DNA from: Actinomadura atramentaria DSM 43919
GTDB lineage: Bacteria; Actinomycetota; Actinomycetes; Streptosporangiales; Streptosporangiaceae
Assembly: GCF_000381885.1 (NCBI RefSeq)
Contig: NZ_KB907227.1
Location: 1 to 64,000 of the forward strand
DNA length: 64,000 nt
Direction of reading: 5' to 3'
Translations under genes and position numbers: made by a program
Notes under the pieces: model-generated
Seen by the model: the letters and a program-made list of their open reading frames with translations, nothing else
The model's database searches: none
What the model was told of the DNA's origin: nothing
Part shown: in pieces, positions 1 to 8,283 of the stretch
How the letters are laid out: every line of letters begins with the position of its first letter
Numbering within the stretch: position 1 is the stretch's first letter

Positions 1-75
1 GCCCTGGGCGGGACGCTGACCGTCGACAGCGTCCCCGGCTCGGGCACCGTTCTCGTCGCAACCCTACCGATCTGA
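1..75 (+). CDS. C-terminal end of a probable sensor histidine kinase (partial)
   Basis: These are the last 24 residues of a protein that begins outside the window. The sequence GGTLTVDSVPGSGT followed by ATLP is typical of the glycine-rich end of a HATPase_c domain, the ATP-binding C-terminus of two-component sensor kinases. Only this fragment can be judged, so specificity is unknown. It converges on the phosphatase gene 26 bp further on, with no obvious strong terminator between them. Confidence 0.6.
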   Translation, partial: ALGGTLTVDSVPGSGTVLVATLPI

Positions 76-101
76 CCCGATATCGACAGGAGGGAAAACC
101 C

Positions 102-2138
102 TCAACCACCGGGGGTCCGGACGGCGATGAGCGCGATGTCATCGGTACCGGCAATAGGCAGTTCGTCCAGGAGCCCATCGCACAGATGCGCCACGGGCCG
201 GCGCGCGAGCCCGGCGGCCTGACGACGGAGCCGCTCCAGGCTCGCGTCCAGGTGCTCGTTCGGATGCTCCACCAGGCCATCGGTGTAGAGCAGCAGCGTC
301 GAACCAGGCGGAAGCGACTCCGTCGCACTGTGGTACTCCTGCTCGAACGGGAAGCCCAGCAGCGGATTGCTCGCCCCTTCGAGGAAGCGGCCCGCGCCCC
401 CGGCGGTGACCAGCAGCGGCGGCGGATGCCCGGCGACCGCGTAGTTGAACTGCCACCGGCCGGGTTCGGGCTCCTCGACGCGCGCCAGGACGCAGGTCGC
501 CGTCGCGTCCGGAGCCACCGTCTCCATCGCGTCGTTCAGGCGGCGCAGGATCTCGCCGGGCGGCGCGAGCCGGTCGGCCGTGAGCACCCGCAGCATGTTG
601 CGGAGCCGGCTCATGTCGACGGCGGCGGCCAGGTCGTGCCCCGCCACGTCCCCGATGGCCACGACCGTCGCGCCGTCCGGGAGGACGAACGAGTCGTACC
701 AGTCGCCGCCCACCTCGGCCGCCGCCGGGCTCGCCAGGTACCGCGCGACGATCCGCAGATCGGACAGCTCGGGCGGTTCGGCGAGCAGCCCGTGCTGCAG
801 CGCCAGCGCGACCTGCTGCGTGCGGTAGAACTCGACGGCCCCGCTCAACGCGTCGTGCGTGTGCTCGAAGATCTGCCGCATGAGGGCGATGTCGTCGGGG
901 TCCATCGGGCCGCGGCCGCCCCGCCGCGCGCCGGTGACCACCGCCGCGACCGCGCCGTCCACGACGACCGGCATCAGCACGACGCTCGTCGCGCCGGTCT
1001 CCGCCAGCCAGTCGGCCGTGGTCTTCGGCAGCAGGTCGACCGGCGGCCGGCCCGGCGGAAAGGTGCGTTGCAGCGGCCGCCGCCGCGCCAGCGCGCGGGC
1101 GAACGCGCTGTCGGGCGAGAACCGCTCATCGCCGCTGGGCGGCTTGCGCGGCAGCCCGCCGACCGCGGCGGTGGCGATCCGCCGGGCGATGACCGGCGCC
1201 CCGGCCGGACGGTCCCCCAGGTCGGGCAGCAGATACACGCCGCACCCGTCCGCGAGGGCGGGCACCAGGACGTCGGCGAGCGCGGCGAAGATGTCGGTCA
1301 GCGCCGTCTGCTCGGTGGCTGCCGCGGCGGCGCGGTCGAGCAGCGCGCGGCGCTGCCGGTCCCGGTGCTCCTGCTCGATGTCGAAGCACGTGCCGATCCA
1401 CTCGACGACGACGCCGTCCTCGACCACCGGCGCGGACCGCACCTCGAAGTGCCGGTACTCGCCGTCCCGCGTGCGGACCCGGTAGACGTGGTGCCACGGG
1501 CGCAGCTCCCGGCGCGTGCGCTCCCACGACCGCAGCGTCGCCTCGACGTCGTCGGGGTGCAGCGCCCGTGTCCAGCCGTCGCCGCGGAACTCCTCAGGGG
1601 TCTGCCCGGTGATGCGCTCCCAGCCGCCGTGCGACTCGACGACCTGGCCGGCCGGGTCCGTCACCCAGACGACCTGCGCGTTGATCCACACCAGGCTCTC
1701 GAACCGGCGGCGCAGCCGCGTCTGCTCCTCGGTCACCCGGTCCGCGCGCCGGACCGCCGCGACCTGCTCGGTGACGTCCACGGCCACCACGAGGACCCCG
1801 GGCCGCTCGTGGGTGAACCGCGAGAGGCTGAACGAGAAGCACCGCTCCGGATCGGCGACGCGCGCGGCGGCCAGCCGCACCGGCGCCTCGACCAGGCTGA
1901 CCGTCTCACCGGTGGCCAGCACACGGTCGAACAGGTCGCCGTATTCGCGCTTCGCCACCGTGCTGAACGCTTCTCCGATCGGCTCGCCGAGCGGGAAGTC
2001 CCCCACCAACGACCGGTAGGCGTGGTTCGCGTACACCAGGCGGTGCTCCGGCCCGATCGTCAGCGCGACCGCGACCGGCGCCGGATCGAAGGCCTCCAGC
2101 GCGAGCCGCCCCATGCCGACCCCGCCCGCACCGCCCAT
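102..2138 (-). CDS. PAS-PAS-GAF-SpoIIE/PP2C serine phosphatase
   Basis: The product (678 aa) is a multidomain signalling phosphatase of the RsbU/SpoIIE type, which dephosphorylates anti-anti-sigma factors in partner-switching pathways. Approximate order: PAS at 10-130, a second PAS with a PAC-like end at 145-255, GAF at 265-440, and PP2C at 455-675. The PP2C domain keeps the metal-binding motifs VGGDWYD and IGDVAGHD and ends with the YTDGLVE segment. No membrane segment is seen, so it is likely cytosolic. I chose the ATG at 2138 because GGGGGA lies about 7 nt upstream; the frame stays open to a TTG at 2252, but that extension has poor actinobacterial codon use. The signal sensed is unknown. 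The STAS protein and HATPase-type kinase at the far end of the window are the kind of partners such enzymes act on, but no link is shown. Confidence 0.9.
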   Translation of the reverse strand: MGGAGGVGMGRLALEAFDPAPVAVALTIGPEHRLVYANHAYRSLVGDFPLGEPIGEAFSTVAKREYGDLFDRVLATGETVSLVEAPVRLAAARVADPERCFSFSLSRFTHERPGVLVVAVDVTEQVAAVRRADRVTEEQTRLRRRFESLVWINAQVVWVTDPAGQVVESHGGWERITGQTPEEFRGDGWTRALHPDDVEATLRSWERTRRELRPWHHVYRVRTRDGEYRHFEVRSAPVVEDGVVVEWIGTCFDIEQEHRDRQRRALLDRAAAAATEQTALTDIFAALADVLVPALADGCGVYLLPDLGDRPAGAPVIARRIATAAVGGLPRKPPSGDERFSPDSAFARALARRRPLQRTFPPGRPPVDLLPKTTADWLAETGATSVVLMPVVVDGAVAAVVTGARRGGRGPMDPDDIALMRQIFEHTHDALSGAVEFYRTQQVALALQHGLLAEPPELSDLRIVARYLASPAAAEVGGDWYDSFVLPDGATVVAIGDVAGHDLAAAVDMSRLRNMLRVLTADRLAPPGEILRRLNDAMETVAPDATATCVLARVEEPEPGRWQFNYAVAGHPPPLLVTAGGAGRFLEGASNPLLGFPFEQEYHSATESLPPGSTLLLYTDGLVEHPNEHLDASLERLRRQAAGLARRPVAHLCDGLLDELPIAGTDDIALIAVRTPGG

Positions 2139-2310
2139 CGCCAGTCCCCCGGTCCCGTCCGCAACCGCCTTCTCCGGGTTCCTGCCCACTCGCGGCGCGA
2201 CTTCCTCACGGCGGCGCCGAATGCTCCGGCTCCATCCCCCGCCATCACCCAAAGTTGGGACGCCGTTTCAGGGAAAGGAGGACGCCCGCCGGTCCGCCGC
2301 ACATGCGAAA

Positions 2311-2340
2311 GGCCGGTTCCGACGAGCGGAACCGGCCTTT
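2311..2340 (-). terminator. Rho-independent terminator below tRNA-Ala
   Basis: Perfect 10-bp stem GGCCGGTTCC / GGAACCGGCC with a 10-nt loop, flanked by AAA on one side and TTT on the other, so it could work in both directions. It begins about 10 nt past the 3' end of the minus-strand tRNA and probably ends that transcript. Confidence 0.8.
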
Positions 2341-2350
2341 GTCGACCTTG

Positions 2351-2424
2351 TGGAGCTGAGGGGATTTGAACCCCTGACCCCCTCGATGCGAACGAGGTGC
2401 GCTACCGGTCTGCGCCACAGCCCC
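2351..2424 (-). tRNA. tRNA-Ala (anticodon CGC)
   Basis: The reverse complement folds as a 74-nt tRNA: acceptor GGGGCTG pairs with CAGCTCC, then a GCGC D-stem, anticodon stem CCTCG/CGAGG with loop TTCGCAT (anticodon CGC, reading GCG), T-arm AGGGG-TTCAAAT-CCCCT and discriminator A. CCA is not encoded. It lies directly downstream of the glpR/sepX-like gene on the same strand. Confidence 0.95.
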
Positions 2425-2481
2425 AAGGACGTGTTTAGGTTAGCAGGACTCGGGAGCGTTCGCGTAATCGAAGGCGCCGGG

Positions 2482-3063
2482 TCACTCGCCGACGGCGCGG
2501 CGGTCGTCGGCGTACTGGTCGAAGACCTCCTCCTCCGCGACGGGGAGGAGCTCGATGACCTCGGCCTCGTCGGCGGGCTCGGGTTCCGCGGCGGCGAGCT
2601 CGGCGGCCAGGGCGCGGCGCTCGGCGGCCTCCCGGCGGCGGACCGCGTCCACGCCGACCGCCACGCGCAGCAGCGCGAGGTGCCCGGCCAGCAGCAGGAC
2701 GGCCGGGACGGTCGCGAACCACGGCGCGACGCCCGTCGCCGCCAGGACCACCGAGGTCAGGAACAGCAGCGTGAGGCCCGCCGTGCGACGGCGGCGGCGC
2801 GCGATGACGGCGGCGCGGCCGGCGCGGCGGCGCGGGGCGGCCGGGACCGGGTCGTGGGTGTCCGCGTCGTCCTCCGCCTCGATCTCGGCCGGGGGCCCGT
2901 CGGCGTCGGTGTCCGCGAGGTCGGCCTCGTCCGTCTCCCCGCCGCGGCGGGTCCGGAAACGGGATGCTCCGGGGGATTCATTGTTGTCCCGGCGGAGCCA
3001 CATGGGAACCAGGACGACGGCCCAGACGGCCACGATCGCGAGATAGAGGACGGCGCTGCTCAA
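2482..3063 (-). CDS. glpR: GlpR/SepX-like divisome membrane protein
   Basis: The product (193 aa) has one N-terminal membrane segment (about 4-22), an acidic disordered stretch (about 42-72, rich in D/E), an Arg-rich patch, two further membrane segments (about 95-111 and 115-136) and an acidic tail. This topology, and the location beside moeA, rimJ-like and galU genes, matches the actinobacterial receptor for the gephyrin-like protein Glp (GlpR in Corynebacterium, SepX in Streptomyces), which links FtsZ/septation to cell-wall growth. That function is known from those homologues and is inferred here. The start appears to be a TTG at 3063 preceded by a G-rich Shine-Dalgarno; no ATG or GTG lies nearby in frame. 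A tRNA-Ala gene follows. Confidence 0.75.
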   Translation of the reverse strand: MSSAVLYLAIVAVWAVVLVPMWLRRDNNESPGASRFRTRRGGETDEADLADTDADGPPAEIEAEDDADTHDPVPAAPRRRAGRAAVIARRRRRTAGLTLLFLTSVVLAATGVAPWFATVPAVLLLAGHLALLRVAVGVDAVRRREAAERRALAAELAAAEPEPADEAEVIELLPVAEEEVFDQYADDRRAVGE

Positions 3064-3311
3064 GCGGCCACCCCCCGGCGCCGGGGGCGGCCCGGAGCAC
3101 GGCGACGGAGCGGGCCGCGAAGCGGCTCGCGCACGTGCGTCGGGAGCAGGGTCACGCCCGCACGCTACGAGTCGGTGTCAATGGTTGACGAGCATAAGGG
3201 GCGGTGTGTCGCGAGATAGTTCTCTTGGTTACTCTCCGTTTGCCGAGGCTTCGCCGACGCAGGAAACTTACGGCGCGCCGCCCCGTCCGGACGTCACCGT
3301 CCGCTCAAATG
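3064..3311. other. Gene-free spacer between rimJ-like gene and glpR
   Basis: No convincing coding sequence on either strand. Base composition is less GC-rich than the neighbouring genes. It should contain the minus-strand promoter of the glpR-like gene, but I see no clear -10/-35 pair. Confidence 0.5.
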
Positions 3312-3941
3312 TCAGGGTGACGAGGAGGAGTGGGGAAATGCTCGTTTGCGGGCGGCGAGCCAGCGCGCCCGCAACCCGCCCGGCACGTCCTCCACGGTGA
3401 GGGCGTAGCAGATGTGGTCGCGCCAGGCGCCGTCGATGTGGAGGTGCCGCCGCCGAATTCCCTCCTCGCGGAACCCGAGCTTTTCCACGACCCGGCGGCT
3501 CGCGGTGTTCTCCGGCCGGATATTGGCCTCGACGCGGTGCAGCCCGACGGTGAAGAAGCAGTGGTCGACGGCGAGCGCGACGGCGGTGGGGGTGATGCCG
3601 CGCCCGGCGACCCGCCGGTCCACCCAGTACCCGATCTGCGCGGACCGCGCCGAGCCCCACACGATCGCGCCGACGGTGAGCTGCCCGGCGAACCGGTCCT
3701 CGTGGGTGACGACCCACGGCAGCGCGAGCCCCTGCCGGGCCTCGCGGCGCATCGTGCGCACCATCGCGAAGTAGGGGCCGAGGCCGCTGCGGAAGAGCGG
3801 CGTCTCGGGATTGGTGGGCTCCCACGGGCGGAGCCATTCGGCGTTGCGGACGCGCAGATCGCGCCAGACGGACGCGTCGCGGTGCCGCAGCGGGCGCAGC
3901 CCGACCGGACCATCGGTCAGCGTGACCGGCCATCCCCGCAT
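3312..3941 (-). CDS. GNAT N-acetyltransferase (RimJ/RimL type)
   Basis: The product (209 aa) is a GNAT-fold acetyltransferase, which transfers an acetyl group from acetyl-CoA to an amine. The RimJ/RimL branch acetylates N-termini of ribosomal or other proteins. The acetyl-CoA loop appears as VAGRGITP, and the C-terminal signature ANIRPENTASRRVVEKLGF is characteristic. The ATG at 3941 starts where homology starts; a GTG three codons upstream is closer to the GGAG motif and is an alternative. The frame is open further upstream but with non-coding character. A rimJ-like gene between moeA and glpR is a recurrent actinobacterial order. The substrate is unknown. Confidence 0.85.
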   Translation of the reverse strand: MRGWPVTLTDGPVGLRPLRHRDASVWRDLRVRNAEWLRPWEPTNPETPLFRSGLGPYFAMVRTMRREARQGLALPWVVTHEDRFAGQLTVGAIVWGSARSAQIGYWVDRRVAGRGITPTAVALAVDHCFFTVGLHRVEANIRPENTASRRVVEKLGFREEGIRRRHLHIDGAWRDHICYALTVEDVPGGLRARWLAARKRAFPHSSSSP

Positions 3942-4045
3942 GCGTTCCACGGCTCCATGATTCCCTTTTCGAGGGTGCGGACGCCATCCATTGTCCCGCA
4001 GATCCGCCCCGGCCGCCCGGCGCGGCGCGCTCGGCCCCGTACCGG

Positions 4046-4243
4046 CTACGGAAAGACGTGGTGCCGGTGGGGATACAGGTCCCGCAGAACGCCGATCTCG
4101 GCGGTGTGGTGGGAGAACTCGTCGAGGACGTGGATCGCGAGGTCCAACGTCGTCCGGTCGCCGTACGCCCCGAATTTCCCCCCGAGCGGCCGATCCCACT
4201 CGGCGGCGCCGAGTTTGCGCAGTGCCGGGGCGGGGTCGGTCAT
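4046..4243 (-). CDS. 65-aa DinB-family C-terminal remnant or small protein
   Basis: The short product has the sequence style of the last third of a DinB-superfamily four-helix protein: LDLAIHVLDEFSHHTAEIG followed by LRDLY resembles the final helix with its metal-ligand histidines. DinB proteins are usually about 150-170 aa, so the first helices are missing. The ATG overlaps the stop of mog in an ATGA arrangement, so the fragment would still be translated by coupling. It could be a decayed gene whose deletion fused its tail to the operon, or a genuine small protein. Nothing in it allows a function to be assigned. Confidence 0.5.
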   Translation of the reverse strand: MTDPAPALRKLGAAEWDRPLGGKFGAYGDRTTLDLAIHVLDEFSHHTAEIGVLRDLYPHRHHVFP

Positions 4244-4731
4244 CAGCTCTCCGGGGGGCGGGGGTGGTCGCCGCCTCCGATCTGGTCGACGGCGTGGTGC
4301 AGGACGGTCCGCAGGACGGCCATCCCGTCGCGGACGCCGCCCGTGGAGCCCGGGAGGTTCACGATCAGCGTACGTCCGGCGATCCCGGCGACGCCCCGGG
4401 ACAGGATCGACGCGGGGACCTCGGCGCGGCCCTCCTGGCGGATCGCCTCCGCGATGCCCGGGATCTCCCGCTCGACGATCCGGCGCGTCATCTCCGGCGT
4501 CGCGTCGGTCGGGCTCAGCCCGGTGCCGCCCGTGGTGACGACCACGTCGTAGCCCTGCGCGACCGCGTCCGCGAGGACCTCGGCGACCGGTTCCCCGTCC
4601 GGCACGACGACCGGGCCGTCCACCTGGAGGTCCAGGTCCTCGAGCAGGGTCACCAGCATCGGGCCGGACCGGTCCTCGTACACCCCCGCCGCCGCGCGGT
4701 TCGACACGGTGACCGCCATCGCGCGGATCAC
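4243..4731 (-). CDS. mog: Molybdopterin adenylyltransferase (MogA/MoaB family)
   Basis: The product (162 aa) belongs to the MogA/MoaB family, which adenylylates molybdopterin before metal insertion by MoeA. The motif TTGGTGLSPTDATPE is the hallmark of the fold, and a second conserved block, LIVNLPGSTGGV, follows. I chose the GTG at 4731, whose GTGA overlaps the stop of moaC; an ATG four codons downstream is possible. It belongs to the run moeA-moaC-mog, whose genes overlap by 3-4 nt, so translation is probably coupled. Confidence 0.9.
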   Translation of the reverse strand: MIRAMAVTVSNRAAAGVYEDRSGPMLVTLLEDLDLQVDGPVVVPDGEPVAEVLADAVAQGYDVVVTTGGTGLSPTDATPEMTRRIVEREIPGIAEAIRQEGRAEVPASILSRGVAGIAGRTLIVNLPGSTGGVRDGMAVLRTVLHHAVDQIGGGDHPRPPES

Positions 4732-5225
4732 CGGTCGGCCGCCCGCCGCCACGTCCCGGTCTTGCCGCCGGTCTTCTCCTCGACGCGGACGCGCTCGATC
4801 GACGCGGCCGGGTCGATCGCCTTCACCATGTCGACCAGCGCGAGCGCGGCGGCCGTGACCGAGGTCAGCGCCTCCATCTCCACGCCCGTGCGGTCCGCCG
4901 TGCGGGTCGTCGCGGTGATCTCGACGCCGCCGTCGGTGACCGCGAGGTCCACCGCGACGCCGTGCAGCGCGATCGGATGGCACAGCGGCACCAGGTCCGG
5001 CGTCCGTTTCGCGCCCATGATCCCGGCGATGCGCGCGACCGACAGCGCGTCGCCCTTCGGGACGTCCCCGGCGCGCAGCGCCGCGACGCACCCGGCCGAC
5101 AGCGCGACGAACCCCGTCGCGGTCGCGGTGCGGTCGGTGACCTTCTTGTCCGCGACGTCGACCATCCGCGCCGCGCCCGCCTCGTCCAGATGGCTGAACC
5201 CGGCGAACTCCGAACCCATGCTCAT
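4728..5225 (-). CDS. moaC: Cyclic pyranopterin monophosphate synthase MoaC
   Basis: The product (165 aa) catalyses the second step of molybdenum cofactor synthesis, making cyclic pyranopterin monophosphate from the MoaA product. Visible motifs are MVDVADKKVT near the N-terminus, LCHPIALHG, VEMEALT and the C-terminal GGKTG containing the catalytic lysine. The length is normal. The ATG at 5225 overlaps the moeA stop (ATGA). MoaA, MoaD and MoaE are not in the window, so the pathway is completed elsewhere. Confidence 0.95.
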   Translation of the reverse strand: MSMGSEFAGFSHLDEAGAARMVDVADKKVTDRTATATGFVALSAGCVAALRAGDVPKGDALSVARIAGIMGAKRTPDLVPLCHPIALHGVAVDLAVTDGGVEITATTRTADRTGVEMEALTSVTAAALALVDMVKAIDPAASIERVRVEEKTGGKTGTWRRAADR

Positions 5226-6430
5226 GACGGCAACCTCATGACCTCGACATGCGCCCCCGCGGGCACGGCCTCGACGTCCTCGGGGAGGACGATCAGCGCG
5301 TCCGCGCCCGCGAGCGCGCCGAGCTGGTGCGACCCCTGCCGGTCGGCGGGGGCGACGGTGGGATGGCCGCGGGTCTCGCTGAGCGTCCCGCGCTGGTAGT
5401 GGCGGATTCCGGCGGGCGAGCGCAGGTCCGCGGTGAGGACGGCGCTGACCGTCGGCAGCGCCTCCGGCGGCAGGCCCTGCATCGCGCGCAGCGCCGGCCG
5501 GACGAACACCTGGAACGACACGTACGCGCTGACCGGGTTGCCGGGCAGCGTGAAGACCGGCGTCCCGTGCAGGAGCCCGAACCCCTGCGGTTTGCCGGGC
5601 CGCATCCGCACCTTGTGGAAGGCGACGGACCCGACGCCGGTCAGGACCTCCTTCACCACGTCGCGGGCACCCATCGACACGCCGCCGGACGTCACGACGG
5701 CGTCGGCGCGGGCCAGGACGTCCTCCAGCGTCCGCAGCACCTCGGCGGGGTCGTCGCCGACCGTCGCCTGCCGGTACCCGACGCCGCCCGCCTCGGTGAC
5801 GGCGGCGGTCAGCATGAAGCTGTTGGAGTCCCAGATCTGGCCGGGCGCCAGCTCCGAGCCGGGTTCCCGCAGCTCGCTGCCAGTGGACAGCACCACCACG
5901 CGCGGTTTCGGCCGCACCCGGACGCTCGCCCGGCCGACCGCCGCGACCATGCCGAGCCGTGCGGCCGTGAGCCGCGCCCCCGCCGCCGCGACGACCTCGC
6001 CCGCGATCACGTCCTCCCCCGCGCGCCGGATGTAGTTCCCCGGCGGCGCGGCCCGGAAGACCCGCACCGCGCGGACGCCGCCGTCCGTCCACTCGACGGG
6101 GATGACCGCGTCCGCCCCGGCGGGCAGCGGCGCGCCCGTCATGATCCGCGCGGCGAGCCCGCCGGTGATCGCCTCGACGCCCGCGTCCCCGGCGGCGATG
6201 TCCCCGACCACCGGCAGCTCGACCGGCGACGCGTCGGTCGCCCCGGCGATGTCGGCGGCGACGACCGCGTAGCCGTCCATCGCCGAGTTGTCGAACGGCG
6301 GCAGCGGCACCGGCGCGGTGACGGGCTCGGCCAGGACCGTGCCCGCCGCCTCCAGCAGCGCGAGATCCAGCGGCTCCGGCACGGGGACGCCGGCCAGGAT
6401 CTCGGCGAGATGTTCCTCGACCGTTCTCAT
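5222..6430 (-). CDS. moeA: MoeA / gephyrin-like protein (candidate Glp)
   Basis: The product (402 aa) is a MoeA-family molybdopterin molybdotransferase, homologous to the gephyrin E domain. It shows NSAMDGYAV, TGAPLPAGADAVIP, the MoCF-domain motif TSGGVSMGARDVV, and LPGNPVSAYVSF near the C-terminal domain IV. In Corynebacterium the homologue at this genomic position (Glp) was shown to be a repurposed divisome scaffold that binds FtsZ and the receptor GlpR. The presence here of a GlpR/SepX-like gene supports that role, while the flanking moaC and mog argue that cofactor synthesis may also be retained. The start is the ATG at 6430, with GGGAG 8 nt upstream; a TTG five codons earlier is in frame. 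Confidence 0.9.
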   Translation of the reverse strand: MRTVEEHLAEILAGVPVPEPLDLALLEAAGTVLAEPVTAPVPLPPFDNSAMDGYAVVAADIAGATDASPVELPVVGDIAAGDAGVEAITGGLAARIMTGAPLPAGADAVIPVEWTDGGVRAVRVFRAAPPGNYIRRAGEDVIAGEVVAAAGARLTAARLGMVAAVGRASVRVRPKPRVVVLSTGSELREPGSELAPGQIWDSNSFMLTAAVTEAGGVGYRQATVGDDPAEVLRTLEDVLARADAVVTSGGVSMGARDVVKEVLTGVGSVAFHKVRMRPGKPQGFGLLHGTPVFTLPGNPVSAYVSFQVFVRPALRAMQGLPPEALPTVSAVLTADLRSPAGIRHYQRGTLSETRGHPTVAPADRQGSHQLGALAGADALIVLPEDVEAVPAGAHVEVMRLPS

Positions 6431-6458
6431 GCCCACGTCTCCCAAGTGTGCCGGGTCG

Positions 6459-7385
<927 letters not shown>

Positions 7386-7391
7386 GTTCAG

Positions 7392-7397
7392 ACCCTA
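7392..7397 (-). promoter_or_regulatory. Candidate -10 of a leaderless galU promoter
   Basis: On the minus strand TAGGGT ends 6 nt before the galU ATG, the spacing expected for leaderless transcription, which is common in actinobacteria. The 33-bp divergent gap leaves no room for a conventional untranslated leader plus Shine-Dalgarno. No clear -35 is visible. Confidence 0.4.
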
Positions 7398-7418
7398 GCC
7401 ACCCCCGAGGGGAGCACC

Positions 7419-8000
7419 ATGAGCGACATGGGCGCGAAACCGGATCTGCGTGCTTCGCACCTCGCCGCGCGGGCCGCGCTGGAGCCGTCCGCGCGCGCAG
7501 CGGCGGGCCGTTCGCTGCGCGACCACCTGCTGTCGGCGCCCGAGATCGAGATGGCCGGGACCATCGCGGCGTACGCGTCGGTCGGCGGCGAGCCGGACAC
7601 GCGCGGCCTGCTGTTCGCCCTGTGGAAGCGGGGCGCGTACGTCCTGCTCCCCCTGCTGCTGCCGGACGGCGACCTGGACTGGGCGTCCTACGAGGGCCCG
7701 GACTCGCTCGCCCCGGGGCCGCGCGGGACGCTGGAGCCGACCGAGCCGCCGCGCGGTCCGGGCGCGGTGGCCAGCGCGGACGTCGTCCTGACGCCCGCCG
7801 TGGCGGTGGACCGGTCGGGGACGCGCCTCGGCCGGGGCGGCGGCTCCTACGACCGGGCGCTGGCGCGGGTGGGTCCGGCGATCCTGACCGTCGCGCTGCT
7901 GTACGACGGCGAGCTGGTGGACCGGCTCCCGGCGGAGCCGCACGACCGCCGGGTGCGCGCGGCGGTGACGCCGTCCGAGGGGCTGGTGCGGTTCCCATGA
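7419..8000 (+). CDS. fthC: 5-formyltetrahydrofolate cyclo-ligase
   Basis: The product (193 aa) converts 5-formyl-THF to 5,10-methenyl-THF using ATP, recycling folate. The family signature GTRLGRGGGSYDRAL is visible near residue 130, and the N-terminal ALEPSARAAAGRSLRDHL helix fits the family. The start ATG at 7419 has GAGGGGAG 5 nt upstream. Divergence from galU is a conserved actinobacterial arrangement. Confidence 0.93.
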   Translation: MSDMGAKPDLRASHLAARAALEPSARAAAGRSLRDHLLSAPEIEMAGTIAAYASVGGEPDTRGLLFALWKRGAYVLLPLLLPDGDLDWASYEGPDSLAPGPRGTLEPTEPPRGPGAVASADVVLTPAVAVDRSGTRLGRGGGSYDRALARVGPAILTVALLYDGELVDRLPAEPHDRRVRAAVTPSEGLVRFP

Positions 8001-8283
8001 TCGTCCTCCCTGTCCGCGACGGCCCGGTGACCGTGCGTCGCCATCCTGCGACAGGGGTCTGACATTTTCGGGACGGGCCGCTCCGCCCGGGGGACGAACG
8101 CCGCCTCTGGGGAAGAACATGACCAAAGGGGTCGACGGCACCGCTGATACGCAGGCCAGGGCGCATTTACGCGGACAATCCAGGCGTCGCGACCACGCCG
8201 ACGGGTCAACGAAAGTATGCGATCTGCGGCTAAATCTGTAGGATTCCTAAACGATCACCGGTCGCGACCCCCTGGGGAGGGAT
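8001..8283. promoter_or_regulatory. Gene-free region with promoter for the antiporter
   Basis: There is no supported gene. A TAGGAT hexamer at 8239-8244 is a good -10 for the antiporter gene, giving a leader of about 33 nt that ends in GGGGAGGG before the GTG. A weak TATGCG lies at the -35 distance. The stretch is visibly less GC-rich than the coding sequence around it. Confidence 0.5.

Noticed and set aside
186..2369. 727-aa plus-strand frame opposite the PP2C phosphatase
   Set aside because: Arg/Gln-rich shadow of the PAS-GAF-PP2C gene, typical of high-GC antisense frames; overlaps the tRNA terminator.
8119..8241. 40-aa plus-strand frame before the antiporter gene
   Set aside because: It has a weak GGGGAAG upstream, but codon positions show no GC bias and its end overlaps the probable -10 of the antiporter promoter.
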